Shown: positions 48,855 through 61,331, counted from the first letter of the stretch. The stretch: DNA of 64,000 nt from Pyrus communis (GCF_963583255.1 NC_084804.1:34950453-35014452); one strand, 5' to 3'. The notes: generated from the sequence alone by a model not told the origin. Made by a program: numbers and translations.

Positions 48855-49265
48855 CACCGCTACTACCACCCTCCCCTCGATCCCCTACTCACCATCATCA
48901 TTGCCAGCATCGCCACCACCCACCATTATCACCGCCACAATTAACACCACCTATAATCAACATTGCTACTACCACCTATCATCACCATCACCACTGCCAC
49001 CTCCAACCGCCATCATATTGTTGATGCTGCCATTGTCGCCACTACCACCACCACTACCTACCAATATCATCGTTCCTGCCACCTCCACCCACCATCAACA
49101 CCGTTGCCCCCCACCCACCATAATCACTGCCACCCTCCACCATCATCATCATCATCACCACCACCCTCCATCAACACCACCCATTACCATCACCGACGTC
49201 ACCACCACCACCACCATAATCACCTTCATGACTGCCTTCACCACCCATCATCATCACCAACGTGA
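48855..49265. repeat. CCA/CAT-rich low-complexity block
   Basis: Over 400 bases dominated by CCACC, CATCA and CACCAT units. Open frames here give His/Thr/Pro runs and are not taken as genes. Confidence 0.8.
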
Positions 49266-51500
49266 TAATGATGTTACTAACCTTAAATTATAAGATAAGG
49301 ATAATACTTGCATTCCTCATTAGGGATGAACTCATTCCTCCACTTGTAAATAATATATTTTCAAGGCATAAATTTTATATTGAACTGTTCAATATCTTAA
49401 TCTTTCTTTGAAGATCATATTTACAAAAAATCATTCAAATGGTAGATCCTTTAGTCATTTAGATGTATAATATAAATGAACGGGGTTTGCCATTAATATG
49501 TTACTTAATACCTACACCTTGATTTATTTGGTACATTTGCATACTAAATGATCTCTAATTCGAATGATTTTTTTTATAGGAATAATCTTCAAATTTAGAG
49601 TTAGAAATTGAACGGTTCTGATTATAAAAATTTTACGGTAAAAATATGTTACTTGGAAGTGAGGAATGAGCTCATCACGAAGTGAGAAATGCAGGAAGTA
49701 TTCGTAAGATAATAGGAAGGATGAAAAAATTACTTAGTAACGCCCTAAACCTTTGGTGTGATATATATCCCACCCGTACGTTCATTATCTGATCATGGTG
49801 GTGAGTCGGTGAGTGATACTGAATCACGATTAATATAATGGGAGGTGATCGATTTCACGGGTGTCACCTGTTCATGCTTAAATAATAGACACCACATGCC
49901 TGTGCTCAAAAGGAAATAGCAATTTTACATAAACACTGTGTTTTGTCTTATCTTATGCATGCTTTTGCTTTTCAGGGGACAAATTACATAGTAATTTACA
50001 TAGTTATTTGTGAAAATACTTTCATGTTAATAATGCCAGCTAACTTTTTTCAAAAAGCTTTAGCTTTTGGAGGTTCTGAATGACCAAAAATAGCTGCAAA
50101 GTAGGAGTATTAATATTAGTATCTTAGTTCTGAAATTTTTATAAAGAAAAGAAAATTAAGGACTAGAAGCTTAATTGATTCTTTGAACCATTAACTATTT
50201 GAACTTTCGAAAGTTGATTAAACCTATGCACTATAATACATAGTGGAAGATACTCACGTGAATTTTTAACCTCGCCTCATGTTTTGTTCGGCCAATTTAT
50301 TTATTATCTTATATACAAAACACATTTTCACCTAATTTAACTTGATAAACCTCACTTTACAAGAGCTTATAGTTCAGTTTGGTTAAGAATATAAGTATGA
50401 CTACTTAATGAAATATCAAAGATGATTATATATTGGATAACATTTCTAGAATTCTAATATTTTTTTCGCATTTGAAAGATTAATATAAAGTAGAATATTG
50501 CCTTGATAAAAACAAACCGAACTCATTCTAATGACTTATACTTTGAGTTGTAAGGACAATTGTACCTTAAGACAATGTCAATAGTTCAAATTTCCTTCTC
50601 ATTTCTTAAATAAAATAGTAAAAATGACCTTTTGGCTCTCATGTTTTATTTAGTTAATTCAAAAAGAAGTTGAACAATCAACCCTCATATCATATTATCT
50701 ACAAAATACAGTTTAAGTACAGAATCTCTCAAACATCACCTTTATAAAAAGTCCAAAAACATTTAAGGCTTATAATTAAGGCTGAAATTTAACTAAACGA
50801 CCTCCAATAGTTGCTCTAATCAAACAAAATAATTACTAGGCAGGTAGAAGGAGCTTTTGCTGTTTGGTATTTGCCTTTCTTTCTTTCTTTTTTCCTTTTT
50901 ATAAAGGCAAAGACAAGTTAAAGTAGCATTTAATCAAGCAATAGTAAATTCCACTTTAGGATATATATAAAGTGGAATATTGCCTGGATAAAAACAAACT
51001 TAACTATCAATAATCTTTCATTATTTCCCTTAAATTTTCGAGATTAGCTACAATATTTATACGTATTTAGTGAAATTATTTTGATAATAAGATATAACTT
51101 ATATAAATATTACTATTTAATACAATCCATGTAACTTATGTAAATACCAATATTTGACGATTGAGTTTCCCTACAATACTTACATGACTTTTGTGAATAT
51201 CATCATCTCAAGATTGAGATAGTGATTGTATTAGATACTTTCATTATTTCCTTCAAATTATCAAGTTTTACTACAACAGTTAATTACCATGTCATGGTAA
51301 GGCATAACTCATGTAAATATCACATTCTAACAATCTAGATAATAATTATATTAAATATATGTAAATATTGTGAGAAAATAACTCAAACTCAATACATAAA
51401 AATAACATATTGCTCCACCCGACTTGATTATATAAGAATTTAGCAAAAGAGAAAAGGAATCAAAAGCCTAATAATTTGGCATCTGAGCTCCTCCTCAAAA
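49266..51500. other. AT-rich intergenic DNA with diverged repeats
   Basis: A 35-base phrase, ATATAAAGTRGAATATTGCC and on to AAAACAAAC, occurs at 50483-50517 and 50965-50999. From about 51015 to 51370 related phrases with ATGTAAATAT and CATTATTTCC recur as diverged tandem units. No gene is supported. Confidence 0.5.
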
Positions 51501-51872
51501 AGAATTAAAAAAAAAAAAAAAAAAGCACAAGAAATACATAGAGGAGGACGAGTAAGGTCCCCACATCCACCCAGCACTGCCCCATCTAGAGCCCCTTGAC
51601 TTCAAAAAAATTTCATTTAATGATCCCCACCCTCCCAAACCCCAACCCAATGCCATGATATCTCCATTAAAAACTTGGTTGCCAAAAAAATGACAAATAC
51701 AACAAAAGAATAAAAGGGTGAGTGATGATAACCCCGAGCACCCACCCACCTGCCAATCCCTGCTTCAAACACACTACTACAACAACCCTACCCCTCACAC
51801 GATCCCCATTTTCTTTGTTCTTACATCATTTTCCTTCCCTTTCCTCTCTAATTTTCTCAGGAAACAAACACC

Positions 51873-54082
51873 ATGCTTGATCCCAACACAAACCCACATG
51901 AACACCCATTCCTCTTCAACAGCCGCGCCGACGACCACCAAATTAAAAGTGACACAACAACAAACTACGATTCTTGGCATTCCGTAAATTACGCTTCCCG
52001 GGCTCCTCAGAAAACTACTCAAAAATATGGAAACCACAGCATGGGAGGCCGGATCAACGTCGATACTACTACTGCTTCCGGTGACGAGTCTGACTCGCCG
52101 CCGTTGCGGAAGACGACGAGCCGCGTGAAGAACTATCGGAGTCTGTCCCCGACTTCGCAAAAACAAGCGATCGCCAGAGGACAGACGGAGCTCATGGAGA
52201 TGGTGAAGACCATGCCTGAGTCGTGCTACGAGCTTTCGCTGAAAGATCTCGTTGAGCATAAGTATAGGCCAATGGGTGGCGACGAAGAAGAAGATCGAAA
52301 TCAATGTCGAGGTCAAGAGGAAGAATACGATGATAGAAGTACTGAGAATTTGGTAAGGAAGGGAAATGGAGACGTAAACGAAAACGAAATGAAGAAAAAT
52401 GGTGAGAGGAAGAAACTGGTGATGAGGAGTGGGAGCATAGATAGTGGGGGGTTTCTTTTGAAGATGGTTTTGCCAATTTCTTTGGGGGGTAAGAAGAAGA
52501 ATAATAAGAGCGTTAAGGAGAAGGGTGAGTGCTTGGTGGTGGATGCAAATAGCAATAATATGAGTGCAAAGGTGTCTCCAAAGCCTCAGGGGTTGGATGG
52601 ATCTGTGAAGGTAGTGGGTGTGGATAATGAATGGTGGAAGATGAAGAGATTTTCTGTATCAGAAAGGAGTGAAAGTGGTGTTTCTAGTATCAATAGTGGA
52701 AGCATAAAAAGCAGTGGCAGCGGTAGCAGCAGCAGCAGCTGTAGCAGCAGAAGCAACGGCAGGTATGTTATCGATTTTAACTCGGAGTTTCACTTCCATT
52801 CGAGCGATAGGAAATTTATTTTTTCTTTAATTTTATTCTGGAAACCATGCTATTTAATTTTGAGTTTGTCTTCAATTCATTCATACACCAATTTCCATGA
52901 TTGTTTTAAAATTTTCGGAACAAGTGATCATTCATTCGTGATGAAAACAGGGGAGTCTTGAGTTTATTAACTTCATGAAAGAATATAAAAAACTTCTAAA
53001 CCAAAAACAAAATCTATTTAAATTATGGGTTTTGGTATGCGTCTGTGTATGGTGGAATGCTTGCCCGTTCGATCATTTTCCATTGGATCATTGATCGCGC
53101 ATCAAACACTTGTTGCTTAAGTGCATGTCACACACCCGAGCGTAAAAGAATTTTCGTTTGAATTAACAGAAACAATCCTCTAAGTAAGCATGTGGGACAT
53201 TTGGGTGAAACTTGAAATACATCTAAATTTCTTAATTTCGGAGTCTCCATTAACGGAAGAAAGGGTAAATGCAAGAAAGCATAAAAACGTGTGGGAACTG
53301 GTAAAGTTGCATGTAACTCACTCACATTCTAGAAACTGATTTGCCAAATGTCATGACTATAAGATTGAAACATGTATACAAAGGATTGTTTGGTGCAAAA
53401 GTTGTGCAAGTTTTGGGGGGCCTTTTCAAAATTTGGCACCATTAAATTTTTTTTGTGACGTTTACAAAACATTACATTGTAGTATTTTTAGAACTATCTC
53501 AGATATTTTTCATTTGTCAAAAATATCAACATAGGGCCTATGAAAGTGTTAACTTAGTACAAACAAGTTTAATAATATATACAGCAAATAGTGTTGTAAG
53601 AATTAAACATAAGGTGTTTGATTTCTATATATAAGAATCAACTCACAGTCGCATTAGTGAAATAAATTCCTTTTACATTATAGCAAATTGTTTTTAGAAA
53701 GTATTGAGATTAAAGTGTTTGTTAATAATGGGTAACATTACCTTGAACTTAGGGTTAAAACTCCTCAAAATTACAAGTGACAGGTGATATATCAATTTTC
53801 AAGAAGTATATGTAAATATATTTTGATGTTTTTATATATATTCAGTAGCAGCCATGACATGGCTTGTAAATGGACGGTTCAAATGATCGAATGAGTGAAA
53901 TTGTACACACATCACTTTCAATATTTAGTTCAACGCAACACATAATATTTAACTAAATCCTAATTTTTTGTCCCAAGTCTATTTGTTTTATCTAATTGTG
54001 TTTCTGGTTGCATGGTTGCAGGCGCAAGAGCAGTGGATGCTGGTCGTTCATCCTGCTCAAGAAGAACAAGAGGCGGGATTGA
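51873..54082 (+). CDS. Plant-specific protein of unknown function, two exons
   Basis: Exon 1 is 51873-52762 and exon 2 54022-54082, joined in phase (…GR|RKSS…), for 316 residues. I know no function for this family. Around residue 90-125 a stretch RGQTELMEMVKTMPESCYEL is followed by SLKDLVEH and looks like the conserved core. The middle is charged and low in complexity. A Ser/Gly run follows at about 275-295. The C terminus, from exon 2, is KSSGCWSFILLKKNKRRD, a Cys-Trp plus basic tail. No signal peptide or membrane span is seen. Reading through the donor gives a hydrophobic tail from intron DNA, so it is not used. The start is the first ATG after a C/T-rich leader. Confidence 0.8.
52763..54021 (+). 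other. 1,259-bp intron of the orphan gene
   Basis: Donor CAG|GTATGT and acceptor TTGCAG|GC. AT-rich interior without recognisable repeats; the large intron isolates the 61-nt last exon. Confidence 0.75.
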
Positions 54083-55043
54083 ATGACGATTTGTACCTTC
54101 TATATACAATACAGCATGGAGATTAATATTAATTAAGTGTTTGTGTAATTACGTCGCAAATAAAAATATGCTTTTGAGATATTGTAGAATATTGCAAAAG
54201 AGAATTTCCGTAGCTTGTGGTGTGTATATTCGTGAAGATTTTGGGAGAGTTGGTATATCTTTTCATTTAATTAATGGAACTTATAACAATTTCGTGCCTT
54301 TTTGTGTAAAATTCTGTTTAAAAAAAAAAATGAAAAACTAAAGAAAAAAAGGTTATTAATCCTTTACGCTTCACACACACACTCTCTCTCTCTCTCTCTT
54401 CACATCACGCCTCACTGGATGAAAATTTGTAAAAAGATTTTGTGAACTGGGGATTTGAACCATGCTAGAAATTCCAGAAAATGAGATGATAGTGTTGAGA
54501 ATATCCAATGTCAGACGATAAAGTCTATAACATGTAAAAGCGCATGTCGAAAGTATTGAGCATGTCAAGCAACCAAGCACAAATATCCGATCGTGCTTTG
54601 CTGAATGTGTGTTCCTGCTGTTGATTTCACAAGTATTTGACCCTATAATATGTAAGATATTGTTGGCTTCTTCTTATGAAATAAAAGAACGAAATTGCTT
54701 GAGCTTGGCTTGAAAATTCATGAAGTTTGTTTTTTAAGTAACTTGAAAGAATATAATTATTATGTTTGGAGGTAGGTAGGCAGGCACATATTTTTCTCGC
54801 AACAATATGCCACACTTGTAAGCATGGAAAAGGAGTATCTTTGGTATTATAAAAAATAAAAAAAATGTATAGAAAATTGAATGATGATTCCATTCTGCTC
54901 TGACCAAACAATAACTAATTACATTGATACATATATCTATAAAATGGTTGTTCCTTAACTACCTTACAAGAAGTTGATTGCTATCACGAGAATGAAAGAT
55001 TTTTAGTGTGTTCGAAATACAGATACATACGTTATATGTTATT
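54083..55043. other. 3' flank of the orphan gene
   Basis: Includes the probable 3' UTR, a CACACA/CTCTCT microsatellite (54372-54400) and AT-rich DNA up to the copia insertion. Confidence 0.45.
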
Positions 55044-55217
55044 TGTTGCTGTGAGCAATCTTTAGAAATAGGAATGTAAATATTATGTAAATATTAGAGT
55101 CCTTTATTAGGAAGGATATCTCTTGTGTCCATTTTAGTTTTCCTTTGAGAACAAGGATTGTATGTACTTATATACCAAATTATGCAATACATGAAAATTA
55201 AGCCGTTAATTTCTATT
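55044..55217 (+). repeat. copia 5' LTR
   Basis: Begins TGTTGCTGTGAGCAATC and matches 60201-60377 nearly throughout (shared AGAGTCCTTTATTAGGAAGG). The right end is put just before the PBS; the last 10 bases differ between the copies, so the end is uncertain by a few bases. Confidence 0.85.
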
Positions 55218-55230
55218 TGGCATTGGAGCC
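55218..55230 (+). other. copia primer-binding site
   Basis: TGGCATTGGAGCC, close to the TGGTATCAGAGCC complementary to the 3' end of initiator tRNA-Met. Confidence 0.75.
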
Positions 55231-55376
55231 TAACCGTAACCCTAAAAAATTCTACCGTGCTACTGCTGCTGCATGTTCAAACTGCAGATTTGTGTTCTTG
55301 CTGCGTTCGTTGTAGCAAACTGAAAGCTGCATAAGTATTGCCTACCGTGCTTTGTGGGTGTAATTGTGTGTGATCC

Positions 55377-56477
55377 ATGGTAGGTGTTATAGAAGGATCA
55401 GGGCTAAAATTGGAGGGTAGGTCACATGGCTTGGCCAACAACTCAATTTTGAGTTCAGTTGTAATTCATAGTGATGCTTCAAATGTACCAAGTACCGTAA
55501 AACTCAACGGATCAAATTATCCTCTTTGGTCCAAAGTATTGGAGATGCATATCACTAGGCGTGGTAAGAAAGGGTTCATGATAGGGAGCATTAAGAAGCC
55601 TAAGGAAGATAGTGCCGAGTATGAAACTTGGGAGACTGGAAATGCAATTGTGAAATGGTGGTTGATTAATTGCATGGATCCTACCATCATGAGGTTTTTC
55701 ATCCATCTTTGAACCGCTAAAGAAGTATGGGCAGAAGTTGCTCGAACGTATTATGATGAGTCTGATATCTCTCAGATTTATGAGTTGAAGGTAAAGTCAT
55801 TCCGACTTCGACAAGAAGGATGGCCTATTGGTGTATATTATGCCGATCTTAAAGCTGTCTGGCAAGAACTGGATTAAAGGAAACCAATCAAGATGGAATG
55901 TGCTATTGACTTGAAGACACTTCAAGAAGAAATCCAACTAGACCGTGCGTATGCTTTTCTAACAGGACTTGATGGTATATTTGATAAGGTATGTAGTGAT
56001 ATTTTGAGAACTCAACATTTACCATCCGTCGTGGAAGTGTTTTTTGTTGTTAGGTGGGAAGCACAATGCTATGCTACTATGATGGGAGGCAGTGCCATTG
56101 GGAATCAAGGAGGAACACCCCATCTGGCGATGGTGTCACGGCCACCATCGTCTGGCCGGTCATATAGCTTGTCGTCATCAACAAATTCTCGCCTATTTAC
56201 TCAAGAAAATAAAGATGATTTGAAGTGTAATTTTTGTAGGCAAACCCGTCATACGGAAGATACACGTTTTCAAAAACATGGCGTACCTGAATGGTTCCCG
56301 GAATTGAAGAAAAAATTGCGTGTAAATGAGCTAGCTGTTAATAGAGCCAGTGTGAGTCTTGCATCCATAACCACTACAACACCTAGTAACAAGGAGGTCG
56401 TGGAGATTCAAGGGGATCCAAGTCAAACTTTGTTGACTAGGACCAATCCTAGTGAATCCTCACCTATATGGTACTGA
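55377..56477 (+). pseudogene. copia gag remnant
   Basis: One reading frame with two internal stops (TGA at 55710, TAA at 55875) has the N-terminal gag domain (LNGSNYPLWSKVLEMHI) and a C-terminal zinc-knuckle region near 56226-56270. There the CX2CX4HX4C pattern has Arg for the last Cys. After 56477 the frame shifts before the protease. Confidence 0.8.
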
Positions 56478-57850
56478 GCACCATATAGGTTAGATTCTGT
56501 ACTCTGGTGCAACTGATCATATGATATTCGATAAAAAGTTATTTACGTGTATGACAATGACTCATCAAAAGTGTGTAGCAATGGCGAATGGAACCATTAC
56601 TATGGTGACTGGGGCCGACACGGTGGACCTTACGCCGTCTCTCTCTCTTCACCACTGCTTGCTTGTTCCATCATTTTCTCATCATTTATTATCTATTCCC
56701 TAACTTAATGAGCAATTGGATTGTGTTGTACTTATGTGTCCATTTTTTTGTTTACTTTAGGATATTCAGACAATGAGATAATTGGGTGTGGCACTAAGAG
56801 AAAAGGGTTGTATTATGTGGATGACATCGTTCCTGGTAGAACTAATGCAGTTCAAGCATCCCGTACTAGTAATCTGCAAGAAGTTTAGTTGTTGCATCAT
56901 CGATTATGACATGCTTCTTTTGGTTATTTAAGGCGTATGTTGCCTAGTTTGTTTCATAAAATAAAAGAATCAGACTTGCATTGTGAAGTACGTATTCTTG
57001 CAAAGAGCCATCATGCTTCATTTTCTCCTAGTATGAATAAAAGATTGTTTCCGTTTGAGCATGTGCATTTAGATGTTTGGGGGCCTTCGCCTGTTAATAC
57101 CGTTTCAGGGTTAAGTGATTTGTTACGTTTGTTGATGATTGCACTCGTATGACATGGGTATATGTGTTGAAACATAAAAGTGATGTTAGTATGATTATTT
57201 GGTCTTTTTCTCAGATGGTGGCTATACAATATTCCTTTATTATTAAGGTTCTCCGTTCTGATAACAAGGGTGAATATGTTAACTCTGAGCTATCTTCTTT
57301 TTTCCGTGATCAAGGAATCCTCCATGAGACAACTTGTCCTCATACCCCACAACAAAATGGGGTTGCTGAGAGAAAAAATTGTCATATTTTGGAAACTGCT
57401 CGTGCATAGCTTATTGGTGCGTCCATACCTAAGAGTTTTTGGCCGGACACGGTCGCATATGCAGTGTGTGTAATTAATCGCATGCCACCATGGGTTGTAG
57501 AATTCCATACTCCACTCCAAGTATTGATGGAACATGTTCTTGTTGTCTCTACCAACACTCTTACTCCTTCGTTGTTTAGATGTGTTGCTTATGTTCATGT
57601 CCACAAGATTCATTATAGTAAATTAGATCCCTGTGCTCTTCGGTGTGTCTTTGTTGGATTTGCATCCCAACAAAAAGGTTATAAGTGTTATCACCCTGAA
57701 ACCCGCCACATGTATGTCACCACGGATGTGACTTTTTTTTTAATCGGAATATTTTTATCCTCCAACATCGTCACCTTCTGATCACAAGGGGGAGAATGCT
57801 AGTATTTGTGATCTTAATGGTGTTTTTGGGTGGTTGGACGTATAAGACGT
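56478..57850 (+). pseudogene. copia protease and integrase remnant
   Basis: The aspartic protease region near 56490-56530 has a frameshifted DSGAT-like site. The integrase core follows: the HLDVWGP segment at about 57065-57085 and the SDNKGEY and GVAERKN segments (57258-57380), which supply the catalytic D, D and E. Stops and frameshifts separate the pieces. Confidence 0.75.
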
Positions 57851-58279
57851 ACTTGCTTCAGGGGCAGTGCACCGTGATAATGACAATGCCATACCGATTG
57901 ATGTAGTAGAGCCGCGGTCCTTTCTTACTGAGCCTGCTATAGGGGTTCAACCATTGATTGCTGAAGAAGGGAATGCCGAGAGTCCTTGTGCTGGTGTTCA
58001 AGTAGCTACTGCCGAAGTCAGCAGCCCCGAGACTTGCGTCGAAGTTACTTTTCCTCTTTCTAGCTCGATAGTGCCGTCGTCCAATACGTCTTCTCTGAAT
58101 ATCCTTGAGGTAAGTACTATTGATGCTCATGTAACTAATGATGTTATAAGTACATATAAGTTGCCACCAAGGCAAAATTGTGGTGTGCCTCCTGACAGGT
58201 TTTCTCCGGAAGGAAAAGTGAAGTATCCAATAGCCAATTATATGTCATGTAAAAATTGTTCACCCAAACGTTAAGCTTG

Positions 58280-59312
58280 GGTGAACAATGTGGAGTCAAT
58301 TCAAGTACCAACTCAAGTAGAGGATGCTTTGAAGAATCAAGAATGGGCTGAAGCAATAGATGAAAAGATGAGGGCACTACAGAAAAATAATACATGGGAA
58401 GTAGTGAAGCTGCCGAAAGGAAAAAAACCAGTTGCGTTCCGATGGGTTTTTACAGTTAAAAACAAGGCTGACGGATTACTCGACAGGTAAAAATCAAGGT
58501 TGGTACCGAAAGGATATAAACTTTTTCTCCGGTAGATTGGCCATTGAAACAGTTTGATGTAAAAAATGCTTTTCTTCATGGACATCTAGAGGAGGAAGTG
58601 TATATGGATTTTCCTCCAGGAAATAATATTGGGCAAAAAATGGGAGTGTGTCAATTGTGGAAGTCACTTTATGGGCTTAAGCATTCACCTCGTGCATGGT
58701 TTGGGAGATTCACTCAGGCCATGAGGAAGAATGGGCATTATCAAAGTCATTCTGATCATACTCTATTTGTGAAACGGAGAAACGGTAAAGTAACAACCTT
58801 AATTTTTTATGTGGATGATATGATAATAACAGGTGATGATTCAAATGAGATTGTCAAACTGGAAAAAAAAACTTGTTGCCGAGTTTGAGATAAAGAGTTT
58901 GGGTAATTTAAAGTATTTTCTCGTAGTAGAGGTTGCTCGTTCATCCAAAGGTATTTTCTTGTGTCAACGGAAATATGTTCTAGATTTGTTAAAGGACACA
59001 TGTATGCTTGGGTGTAAACCTGTGGATACTCCTATTGTGGAGAAACATCAATTGGAAATTTATTCAAATCATGAACCAGTAGATAAAGGCAGATATCAGA
59101 GATTGGTAGGAAGACTAAATTATTTAGCCCATACTCGTTTGGATATAGCCTATGCAGTGAGTGTGGTGAGTCAATTTATGCACTCACCAAATGTGGATCA
59201 TATGGCTGCTGTTATGCAGGTTTTAGCTTATTTAAAGTTGGCCTCGAGGAAGGGAATTTTGTATAAAAATTCCGGTCATTTAAAAATTGAGGGGTTTACT
59301 GATATTGATTAG
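58280..59312 (+). pseudogene. copia reverse transcriptase remnant
   Basis: Starts near the typical AIDEKMRALQKNNTWE segment (58350-58405), contains FDVKNAFLHGHL (58550-58585) and the catalytic FYVDDM at 58805-58822. Broken by a stop at 58488-58490, a deletion after it, and a frameshift in an A run near 58862-58870. Confidence 0.8.
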
Positions 59313-59765
59313 GTAGTTGATCTGACTGATAGGTGTTCTACTTCTAGATACTTTACGTTCGTTGGTGGAAATTTAGTTACTTAGAGGAGCAAGAAACAAA
59401 AGGTGGTGTCTAGGTCTTCTGCAGAGGCCGAATTCGGAGGTATGGCACATGGAGTATGTGAAGTTCTTTGGTTATGTAAGTTGCTTTGGGGTCTTTGTTT
59501 CAAATCGAAGGAGGCCGCAAATTTGTACTGTGACAATAAGTCGGCACAAGAGATTGCAGAGAACCCGGTACAGCATGACAAAACGAAGCATGTGGAGGTT
59601 GATTGGCACTTCATTAAGGAAAAGCTTGAGAAGAAGATTGTGTCAATATTGTTTGTGAACTCGGAAGAACAACTTGTGGATATTCTCACTCATGTCGTGT
59701 GTAGTAGGATTTTTGGTGACTCAATTGTCAAGTTGGGCATGTGTGACATCTATGCTCCAACTTGA
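59313..59765 (+). pseudogene. copia RNase H remnant
   Basis: Contains the copia RNase H SRSSAEAEF and LYCDNKSAQEIA motifs (59408-59560). Stops at 59311-59313 and about 59383 break it from the RT; the second replaces a Trp codon. Confidence 0.8.
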
Positions 59766-60187
59766 GCAGGGATGGAGCTAGAAATTTCTTCTAGTGGGGC
59801 AATCCGAAAATCAACTAAGAAAACCTTATTATAGTATGCTTATACCTAATATGATAATAGGGATGATTTCAAATGATGATGCATCACAATTCCAGTGTTA
59901 CTAAAATTTTAGTGTAGTAGTGGAAGGTGACAAAGTGATAAAAAAATATTAATACATGATTACGCGGGAGAGGTTTTTCAGTTTGAATGATAGAATAAGA
60001 GCATTTTTGCTCATATAATATTTAATATGGAGTATATACGGTATGAATGTATCTTGGATATTAGATACATATATTTTCTTCAAAGATAACGCGTGTGTAT
60101 TATATAATTGTAGTCTACAACTTAACAAACGAATCACTTGAGTGGGGGCATATGCCCCCAGTGAGCCTTCCTTGGCTCCGTCCATGA

Positions 60188-60200
60188 ACTTGAGGGGGAG
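60188..60200 (+). other. copia polypurine tract
   Basis: A purine run, TTGAGGGGGAG, ends directly at the first base of the 3' LTR. Confidence 0.8.
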
Positions 60201-60377
60201 TGTTGCCGTGAGTAATCTTTAGAAATACAAATGTAATTATTGTGTAAATAACAGAGTCCTTTATTAGGAAGGATATCTCTTGTGTCCTTTTTAGTTTTCC
60301 TTTGAGAACAAGGATTGTATGTACTTATATACCAAATTATGCAATACATGAAAATTAAGCCGTAAATTTATGTTTCA
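60201..60377 (+). repeat. copia 3' LTR
   Basis: Begins TGTTGCCGTGAGTAATC and aligns to the 5' LTR over about 165 bases with about ten differences. The end at TTTCA (60377) is a best guess. Confidence 0.8.
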
Positions 60378-61037
60378 TTATATAAATGGAGAAACACTTA
60401 CAAAAAAAACTTCCCTCCACTTGTATAATACCATATGATGTACCATTTCATATTTTGGGCACATTGAAAATTTTTTGCACAAGAATTATTGCCATTTTAT
60501 TGTCAAGAGCATAACCTCATGCCTCAATACTATATTTCCAGTTACATGCACATGGACCAACCAAAAGTAGTTACAATATATAGGGTAGTGATTTTTATGC
60601 TTCTCCTTCTGCATGCATCTCTTTTTGTTGTTGTTATTTTTCTCTAATTTATTTAATTAAATAACTAGAAAAACAAGAAGCAAAATTATAGAAGATGCTA
60701 GGACTCGGGTTTAATCTAATTTATTTTCCTTTAATTTGTTTATCTCTTCGTTAATTTTTGTTTTTGTTTTTTATATTGCTAGGATTGCCAAGACTCAAGT
60801 TGTTTTTGTAATCATTTTTGTTGATGACTTTCTTTGTTCAGTGTTTTTCTGGGCTTCGAGTACCCTTTAGCTAGAGGAGGTTTCGGATTTGAAATGCTAT
60901 GTGTGTATTTGGTACCCTTTAACCCAAAACAAAAACAAAAATTACAAAAATCACTTCTCATAGTGAATAATTCAAACAACAAAAGTTGCATTATTTGCAT
61001 GATCGCCGCATGGAGGCCAGCATAGGCCAGACCCCAT
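60378..61037. other. AT-rich intergenic DNA
   Basis: No gene seen; contains ordinary A/T runs. Confidence 0.45.
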
Positions 61038-61331
61038 TGTAACATCCCACATTGTCCAGGGGAAAGGATCCTGTATGCCTTATATGTATATTCCCATCTC
61101 TACCTAGCACGAGGCCTTTTGGGAGCTCACTGGCTTTCGGTTCCGTAGGAACTCGGAAGTTAAGCGAGTTCGCGCAAGAGTAATCCCATGATGGGTGACC
61201 CACTAGGAAATTATCGTGTGAGTTCCTAGAAACAAAACAGTGAAGGCGTGGTCGGGGACCAAAACGGACAATATCGTGATACGGTGAAGTCAAGTCCGAA
61301 ATATGGTGGGGACCTGGACCGAGATGTGACA
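61038..61331 (+). mobile_element. Solo LTR of a Cassandra TRIM
   Basis: TGTAACATCCCACATTG at the left and GGGACCTGGACCGAGATGTGACA-type right end match the Cassandra LTR, including its embedded 5S rRNA-like segment. No second copy or internal domain is adjacent, so it is a solo LTR from unequal recombination. CCAT lies directly on both sides (61034-61037, 61332-61335), a worn or partial 5-bp TSD. Confidence 0.9.
61101..61229 (+). promoter_or_regulatory. 5S-rRNA-derived Pol III promoter in the Cassandra LTR
   Basis: GAAGTTAAGCGAGTTCGC corresponds to the 5S A-box region and GATGGGTGACCCACTAGGAA to the C-box region. Both are slightly altered from real 5S genes, and the segment lacks a 5S 5' end, so it is not annotated as an rRNA gene. 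Confidence 0.85.

Larger units (their letters stand above)
55044..60377 (+). mobile_element. Decayed Ty1/copia LTR retrotransposon
   Basis: A 5.3-kb element with both LTRs, a primer-binding site (55218-55230), gag-pol remnants in copia order (gag, protease, integrase, reverse transcriptase, RNase H) and a polypurine tract (60188-60200). The LTRs differ at about ten of about 165 aligned bases by eye. Many stops and shifts break the coding region, so it is not autonomous. The flanking 5-mers TTATT (55039-55043) and TTATA (60378-60382) agree at four of five, a possible worn TSD. Confidence 0.9.

Noticed and set aside
51795..52316. 173-codon frame on the - strand
   Set aside because: It is the antisense shadow of exon 1 of the orphan gene and has no recognisable motif.
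52763..52961. Read-through of exon 1 of the orphan gene to TGA 52959-52961
   Set aside because: The added tail is AT-rich intron sequence, while splicing at GTATGT to 54022 gives a plausible basic C terminus in phase.
61101..61229. 5S rRNA gene
   Set aside because: The segment lacks a proper 5S 5' end and is altered in the boxes; it is inside a Cassandra LTR.
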